64,000 nucleotides of DNA from Thiohalomonas denitrificans (GTDB taxonomy: Bacteria > Pseudomonadota > Gammaproteobacteria > Thiohalomonadales > Thiohalomonadaceae), in NCBI RefSeq assembly GCF_900102855.1, contig NZ_FMWD01000003.1:342140-406139 (forward strand), written 5' to 3'. Shown in pieces: positions 59,744 to 64,000 of the stretch (its first letter is position 1; every line of letters begins with the position of its first letter). The translations under genes were made by a program, and so were the position numbers. The notes beneath the pieces are model-generated. The model searched no databases. It was given only the letters and a program-made list of their open reading frames with translations, and was not told where the DNA came from.

Positions 59744-61117
59744 TCACCCGTCCTCTTCGAGATAACGATAGAGAGTGCGGCGACCGATGCCCAGCTGGTG
59801 GGCGGCACGACGCTTGTTGCCTCCGAGCCGATCGAGGACATGTCGGACGTAATGCCGCTCCACCTCGCGCAGGGAAGCCAGCGACTCATTCCCAAGGCCG
59901 GGGATGGCGCCGGCATCGTCAGGGGCACGGTCGGCATTGCGATGCCCGATGCGCTCGGGCAGGTCCCCCACATCGATCTCCCCCTTGCTGCAGAAGGCGA
60001 CCGCGCGTTCTATGGCATTGGAGAGCTCCCGTACATTGCCCGGGAACGGGTGAGCACGAAGGCGGGTCATGGCAGCCGAGCTGATTGTATCGACAGGAGG
60101 ATTCGAATCAGCTCCAAAACGGGAGATGAAATGGGCTGTGAGCAGATCGATATCGTCTTCCCTATCCCGCAGGGGAGGCACCTCCAGCGCAAAGGTCTCG
60201 AGGCGATAGAAGAGATCGGCGCGGAAGCGTCCTTCCGCGATCTCTGTTTCCAGGTCGCGGTTGGTGGCTGCAATCACCCGTACATCAAGGCGGGTCTCAC
60301 GGTCGACGCCGACGGGCCGGAGCCGTCCGTCCTCGAGAATGCGCAGTAGCTTGGACTGCATCATCGCCGGCATCTCGCCGATCTCGTCCAGCAATATCGA
60401 ACCGCCCTCTGCCTCGGCGAATAGTCCCTTGCGTGCCTTCTGGGCGCCGGTAAATGCCCCGGCGGCATGTCCGAACAGTTCACTCTCCAACAGGTCGGCG
60501 GGTATGCCGGCACAATTGACCGCCACGAAGGGCCGGTGTCGGCGTTCGCTCTCTTCGTGAAGTGCACGGGCCACCAGCTCCTTGCCCACCCCGCTTTCCC
60601 CGAACAGCAGCGCGGGGCCAGAGGCGTGGGCAATGCGGCGGATCTTTTCGAACAGCTTCCGCATCGGCCTGCTCCGGCCGATCAGACCATGGAAATCACC
60701 CTTTTCGAGCACACTTTGGTAGTGTTCAATCTGCCGCCGCAATTCGCGCCGCTCTAGCGTCCGCTCCACGCAGAGTCGAAGGTGATCCAGCTTGAGCGGC
60801 TTGGTGAGGAAATCATCGGCGCCGCGCTTGAGGGCAGCCACTGCCTGCTCCACCGTCCCGAAGGCGGTGATGATGATGAATCCGGGCGCGACCGGGCGGT
60901 CACGTACCCGGTCAAGCAGTGCCATCCCGTCTTCCCCCGGTAGACGCAGATCGCTGATCACCAGGTCGGGTGAAAGTTCGTCAATGCGCCGCAGGGCGGT
61001 CGGAACATCGGCGGCTTCGGTGAGCCGATAGCCCGCCTCTTCTAGTTCCTCGCGAATCAGTTCGCGCAGGGCGGCATCGTCTTCGACGACCAGAACCGAT
61101 GCTTTCTCCGGATTCAT
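59744..61117 (-). CDS. Sigma-54-dependent response regulator (NtrC family)
   Basis: The 457-residue regulator has a receiver domain (phospho-acceptor Asp in VISDLRLPGEDGMALL near residue 54; Lys in FLTKPLK), a central AAA+ domain (Walker A GESGVGKE near residue 174, sigma-54 contact GAFTGA near residue 227, Walker B GSILLDEIGEMP) and a Fis-type helix-turn-helix at the C-terminus (GGNKRRAAHQLGIGRRTLYRYL). All residues for sigma-54 activation are present. It overlaps the kinase gene by ATGA. Likely targets include the adjacent plus-strand genes, where a GG-N10-GC site is seen. Confidence 0.96.
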   Translation of the reverse strand: MNPEKASVLVVEDDAALRELIREELEEAGYRLTEAADVPTALRRIDELSPDLVISDLRLPGEDGMALLDRVRDRPVAPGFIIITAFGTVEQAVAALKRGADDFLTKPLKLDHLRLCVERTLERRELRRQIEHYQSVLEKGDFHGLIGRSRPMRKLFEKIRRIAHASGPALLFGESGVGKELVARALHEESERRHRPFVAVNCAGIPADLLESELFGHAAGAFTGAQKARKGLFAEAEGGSILLDEIGEMPAMMQSKLLRILEDGRLRPVGVDRETRLDVRVIAATNRDLETEIAEGRFRADLFYRLETFALEVPPLRDREDDIDLLTAHFISRFGADSNPPVDTISSAAMTRLRAHPFPGNVRELSNAIERAVAFCSKGEIDVGDLPERIGHRNADRAPDDAGAIPGLGNESLASLREVERHYVRHVLDRLGGNKRRAAHQLGIGRRTLYRYLEEDG

Positions 61118-62604
61118 TGAGCGGCCTCCTTATCGGTGAGGGGGAGAATCAGGCGCAGCCGGGCGCCTCCCGATGCACTCTCTTCGACATTGATGCGGCC
61201 GCCGTGGTCGCGGGCGGCCGCATGCGCCACGGCCAGACCCAATCCTGTCCCTTCCCCCACTCGTTTGGTGGTGAAAAACGGCTCGAAGATCTGGGCATGC
61301 AACTCCGGGGGGATCCCCGGTCCGTCATCGTCGACCACGTAATGAACGGCGTCGGTATATCGTTCCAGGCCGACCCGGACGGTTGTGCGGGCAACTTGTT
61401 GCGCGTTGTTGATGAGATTGCCAAGGGCCTGTTGCAGCCGGATGGAGTCGACCGCAATCTCAGGCACCTCGGGAGGCTTGTCGAAGACGATACGGATTCC
61501 GCGTTCCGCTGCCTCGGAAGCGGCCTGCCTCAGGGCCGTCTGCAGGGGTTTGTCGGCGGGCATCCGACGGCGGTGCAGAGGGTTGGAACGGCCGAAGTCG
61601 AGTAACTGACGGATGATTCGCTCCATGCGGCCCGCTTCCCCCCGGATGGTGTGCATTGCCGCGGCTACAGGTTGCGAAAGGTCGTCTTTGCGCAGCAGCC
61701 GTTGCGCCTTGCCATCGATGGTACTCAGGGGGCTGCCCAGTTCATGGGCAACACCTGCGGCAAGCTGCCCGACTGCGGCCATTTTTTCCGACTGGTGCAG
61801 GCGTTCTTCCAGTTCGGCCTCGCGCTGCTGCTGTTCGGAGAGCTCTTTGCGGGAGAGGAGAATGGCACTGGCCATCCGATTGACTGCAGCCGCGAGCATT
61901 CGGAGTTCCCGTGGACCGCGCAGCGGTAGCCGGTGGTTCAAATCACCGTTGCGGATACGGCCCAAACCGTCTTCGATGGCGGAAAGGTGGCGGCCCACCG
62001 TCCAGCGGTGCCCGAAGAAAATGATCAGCACCAGAGAGAAGCCGGAGAGGGCCACCACGGTGAGTGTATGGGTGCGAACAGACTGGATGTAGCTGTCAAA
62101 GTCGCTACCGTGGCGGGTGACCTGCAGTAATCCGGCGATGCGTCCGCCGCTGTCGGGCAGCGGCACAAAATAGGAAAAAACCTCTTCACTTCCCGCTTGT
62201 CGGAACTCGCCCTGGGTCTCCCCGCGACTGGCAATTCGGGCGGCCCGGTCGGTGCCGATCGGGGCATCCCGGGTTCCGCTCCTGGCGAGCGGATGACCAT
62301 CGCGATCGTACACGTAGACGCCAAAGACCCTATCGATGCTGAAGGCCGAATCCAGGGCGCGCTGGACGGTGCGCTCATATCCCCGTTCCAGAGCATGGCT
62401 GAGCGGGAGACGGATAGCGCGGGCTACCAGTTCAATGTCCTCCTGCATGCGCGATTCTGTGCGTTCCTCGAGGTAGTCGACGCTGTACCAGGCGGTCATC
62501 GCCGTTGCGGTAAGGAAGGGGAGTAGTACGGCCCCGACCAGCGCGGCACGCAGTGATACGATGCCGGAGCGGGGCATCGGAATAATGGTCTTAAATTGGC
62601 GCAT
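61114..62604 (-). CDS. Sensor histidine kinase
   Basis: The 496-residue membrane kinase has an N-terminal helix (about 18-38), a periplasmic sensor region (40-185), a second helix (about 187-203, TLTVVALSGFSLVLIIFFG), a HAMP-like segment, a dimerisation domain with phospho-acceptor His in VAHELGSPLSTIDGKAQR near residue 285, and an HATPase_c domain (NLINNAQQVA, DDGPGIPPEL, GEGTGLGLAVAHAAARDHGG). The phospho-acceptor motif HELGSPL lacks the usual R/K-N/T, as in PrrB/RegB and NtrB-like groups. It pairs with the sigma-54 regulator downstream. Confidence 0.94.
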   Translation of the reverse strand: MRQFKTIIPMPRSGIVSLRAALVGAVLLPFLTATAMTAWYSVDYLEERTESRMQEDIELVARAIRLPLSHALERGYERTVQRALDSAFSIDRVFGVYVYDRDGHPLARSGTRDAPIGTDRAARIASRGETQGEFRQAGSEEVFSYFVPLPDSGGRIAGLLQVTRHGSDFDSYIQSVRTHTLTVVALSGFSLVLIIFFGHRWTVGRHLSAIEDGLGRIRNGDLNHRLPLRGPRELRMLAAAVNRMASAILLSRKELSEQQQREAELEERLHQSEKMAAVGQLAAGVAHELGSPLSTIDGKAQRLLRKDDLSQPVAAAMHTIRGEAGRMERIIRQLLDFGRSNPLHRRRMPADKPLQTALRQAASEAAERGIRIVFDKPPEVPEIAVDSIRLQQALGNLINNAQQVARTTVRVGLERYTDAVHYVVDDDGPGIPPELHAQIFEPFFTTKRVGEGTGLGLAVAHAAARDHGGRINVEESASGGARLRLILPLTDKEAAQ

Positions 62605-62696
62605 GGGTCATATTGATACAAGTTTTTTGGTAGTCAATGCAAGCCTGGATCCCGCTTTGAAGGGACGCCGGTCCGCCTTAGCGCTCTGTCGCCTGA

Positions 62697-62713
62697 CTGG
62701 TATAACCATTGCA
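62697..62713 (+). promoter_or_regulatory. Sigma-54-like site upstream of 62781
   Basis: The sequence ctggtataaccattgca has GG and GC separated by exactly ten bases and ends in ttgca, as in sigma-54 promoters, though the cac of the -24 box is replaced. It lies about 70 bp before the ATG of the secreted-protein gene and next to a sigma-54 activator gene. Confidence 0.4.
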
Positions 62714-62780
62714 CAGGTTCAGACCATGGAAGCGGATGTCCCGTTACCCTGAATAACGCAAACAACGTACCGGAGTGGCT

Positions 62781-63128
62781 ATGCGCCAGCTAATTGGAGC
62801 GATTTTGATGGTGATTCTCTCGGGCGGCGTGCAGGCTGCATGCCTGCACGTTACCGAGAACGGCTTCGAGGTGGATGAGCGTGAGGTTGCCTCCTCCGTC
62901 TCCTGGCATGCCGTCATCGAAAATGAGTGCGAAGTTCCTTACGATGCCGATCTAACCGTTGTTTTCAACGACGAAGAGGGAGAACATCTCTATGATGTCC
63001 AGGACCTGGTAACGGTTGGCCGGGGTGAGGCCGTTGAAGCAGGCAAGAAAATCTACATGCCGAGCCAATATCTTCCCCGCATAGCAGAAGTGGATATCAG
63101 CATCGAGGAGCGTGAGCGCCCGTTCTGA
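62781..63128 (+). CDS. Small secreted protein, unrecognised
   Basis: The 115-residue product starts at ATG 62781 with cggag five bases upstream. A signal peptide (cleavage after GGVQA, near residue 20) is followed by one short acidic beta-rich domain. Two cysteines (ACLHVTEN and NECEVP) are positioned for a disulfide in the periplasm. No family is recognised, though the pattern of extracellular-type beta strands (SWHAVIENECEVPYDADLTVVF) resembles small immunoglobulin-like or FixH/CopC-type folds. The gene is alone on the plus strand next to the divergent two-component system and may be its target. Confidence 0.7.
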   Translation: MRQLIGAILMVILSGGVQAACLHVTENGFEVDEREVASSVSWHAVIENECEVPYDADLTVVFNDEEGEHLYDVQDLVTVGRGEAVEAGKKIYMPSQYLPRIAEVDISIEERERPF

Positions 63129-63250
63129 CCAAGGTACGGATTCACTCGCCTGAAGGTCTCCAGCATTTCACTTCTGAATCCCTGACCCGAGCATTCTTCA
63201 ATCCCGGTCCTCGAGGGTAGCCACTCCCGGCTGCCGGAAGGGGTTCCCGG

Positions 63251-63275
63251 ACCACCAAGCATGTAACAGTGCACT
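63251..63275. repeat. Solo outer arm of the structured repeat family
   Basis: accaccaagcatgtaacagtgcact matches the right outer arm of copy 1 (accgccaagcatgcaacagtacact) at 22 of 25 bases. No left arm or inner body is found nearby, so this is a remnant or a degenerated insertion. It lies 39 bp before the cytochrome start. Confidence 0.6.
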
Positions 63276-63313
63276 AGACTTCCGGTGAACCGCATTCGGA
63301 AAAGGAGGTCCGG

Positions 63314-63868
63314 GTGAAGTATCTGACGGGAGCGGTTGTCCTTTTGCTGGTTCAGGTGCTGGTCGGGCTGGGGCTGCTCTATTCCGGCATCATAAGCGTT
63401 GCCGCCAGCGAGCCACATTCGTCACTGGTACGTTGGGTCCTGGACACCGGCAAGGAGCGGTCGATTCGCAACCACGCCAAGGGGCTGCGACCTCCCGGTC
63501 TGGAGCTGGCGGGGCAGGCAGAGGAGGGATTTCTCGCGTACAACCAGATGTGCGTGATTTGCCATGGTGCACCAGGCGTGGAGCGTTCGGAGCTTGGCAA
63601 GGGACTCCGTCCCACCGGACCGGATCTGTCGGAAAGCGTCCGTCACAGGAAACCGGAAGAGCTCTTCTGGACGGTCAAGCACGGGATCAAGTTCACCGGG
63701 ATGCCGGCCTGGGGCGAGACCCACAGCGATGAGGAGCTGTGGGCGATCGTCGCCTTTATCGATCAGCTACCATCCCTCTCTCCGGATGAGTATCGCCAAC
63801 TCGTGCGTAATGCCGCAGAAGGGGGAGCGGAACATGGACACGACTCCGTTCAGGAGAGCGCTCCGTGA
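63314..63868 (+). CDS. Membrane-anchored mono-haem cytochrome c
   Basis: The 184-residue protein starts at GTG 63314 after a perfect aaaggaggt. A non-cleaved N-terminal helix or signal (residues 5-30) precedes one haem-c site CVICHGAPG near residue 80 (CxxCH), with the distal Met in GIKFTGMPAWG near residue 133. HSDEELWAIVAFIDQLPSLSPDEY is the standard C-terminal helix of class I cytochromes c. The start and end of the domain match Cytochrome_CBB3-type proteins. It probably carries electrons in the periplasm. The stop overlaps a following tiny frame, so it may be part of a longer operon continuing past the window. Confidence 0.92.
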   Translation: MKYLTGAVVLLLVQVLVGLGLLYSGIISVAASEPHSSLVRWVLDTGKERSIRNHAKGLRPPGLELAGQAEEGFLAYNQMCVICHGAPGVERSELGKGLRPTGPDLSESVRHRKPEELFWTVKHGIKFTGMPAWGETHSDEELWAIVAFIDQLPSLSPDEYRQLVRNAAEGGAEHGHDSVQESAP

Positions 63869-63963
63869 ACCTCTGGGGCAGTGTGACCGCGGCCGTATTC
63901 GCTGCCGCGGTAATCCTTTCGGGTCTGGTGGGACGGCGAATTCATTTATGTGCCGGCAAATAA
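63865..63963 (+). CDS. Candidate 32-residue single-helix peptide
   Basis: A GTG overlaps the cytochrome stop (GTGA) and opens a 32-codon frame with one hydrophobic helix (LWGSVTAAVFAAAVILSGLVG) and a short basic end. Coupling and membrane character make it plausible as a small subunit, but there is no family evidence. Confidence 0.3.
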   Translation: MNLWGSVTAAVFAAAVILSGLVGRRIHLCAGK

Positions 63964-64000
63964 CCAACCTGGCGGCGGTCGGGGGGATCGTCGGTGCACT
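63948..64000 (+). CDS. Possible start of a further gene, cut by the window end
   Basis: An ATG at 63948 opens a frame (MCRQITNLAAVGGIVGAL) that is still open at the window end. It overlaps the preceding tiny frame by 16 bp. Too short to identify. Confidence 0.2.
   Translation, partial: MCRQITNLAAVGGIVGA

Overview
This 64 kb window is chromosomal DNA from a gammaproteobacterium. The conserved surE-pcm-yqaA-nlpD-rpoS block and the rpfE-recJ-prfB-lysS block, both typical of Gammaproteobacteria, support this. High GC, a complete seven-subunit-type Mrp Na+/H+ antiporter operon, a second CPA2-type antiporter and trehalose/disaccharide genes suggest a salt-adapted or alkali-adapted member of the Chromatiales/Ectothiorhodospiraceae kind. 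That taxonomic placement is inference only. No rRNA, tRNA, CRISPR array, transposase or phage gene was seen.

Layout: (1) 1-6.4 kb: end of a phosphohexomutase, an Smr endonuclease, the surE-pcm-yqaA-nlpD-rpoS stress block and an Mth938-like protein. (2) 6.5-16 kb: alaC-hom-thrC (alanine/threonine synthesis) behind a strong promoter with a palindromic operator candidate, then rpfE-recJ-prfB-lysS, with the RF2 programmed frameshift intact. (3) 16-25.8 kb: a CHASE2 adenylate cyclase divergent from a two-partner secretion locus (TpsB, TpsA with a Glu-Pro repeat, FecR-domain protein). (4) 25.9-30.7 kb: selO, rhlE, a 49-residue basic protein, a RIO kinase, a VIT/CCC1 transporter. (5) 30.8-39.9 kb, all minus strand: pfkB, a frameshifted gap, a beta-phosphoglucomutase-like HAD protein, otsB, a P-type ATPase and a GH65 disaccharide phosphorylase, apparently one sugar/osmolyte operon. 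(6) 40-51.5 kb: a DUF11/CFI-box surface protein, a CPA2 antiporter with an in-frame amber codon, and a minus-strand glycan cluster (three CgeB-like and one GT4 glycosyltransferase, a B12-binding radical SAM protein, two sugar-nucleotide epimerases). (7) 51.8-58.9 kb: an SDR and the Mrp operon with a long unexplained leader. (8) 59-64 kb: a DUF4168 protein, a sigma-54 two-component system, a small secreted protein beside a GG-N10-GC sigma-54-like site, and a cytochrome c.

The most unusual signal is a family of large structured repeats at 3.7, 37.5 and 46.6 kb, with a solo arm at 63.25 kb. Each copy is a nest of inverted repeats of 270-415 bp lying between two co-oriented genes. The arm sequences differ between copies but still pair within each copy, including by G.T/G.U wobbles. 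The outer arms run into the neighbouring genes, supplying or duplicating the start of nlpD, the start of the HAD gene and the end of a glycosyltransferase. This looks like selection for (or a copying mechanism that regenerates) a folded RNA or single-stranded DNA structure, not a conventional MITE with fixed ends.

Three genes between 38 and 45.5 kb are interrupted by single small lesions (gap, the CPA2 antiporter, a 90-residue-type small protein). These may be real decay or sequence errors and should be checked before biological conclusions are drawn.
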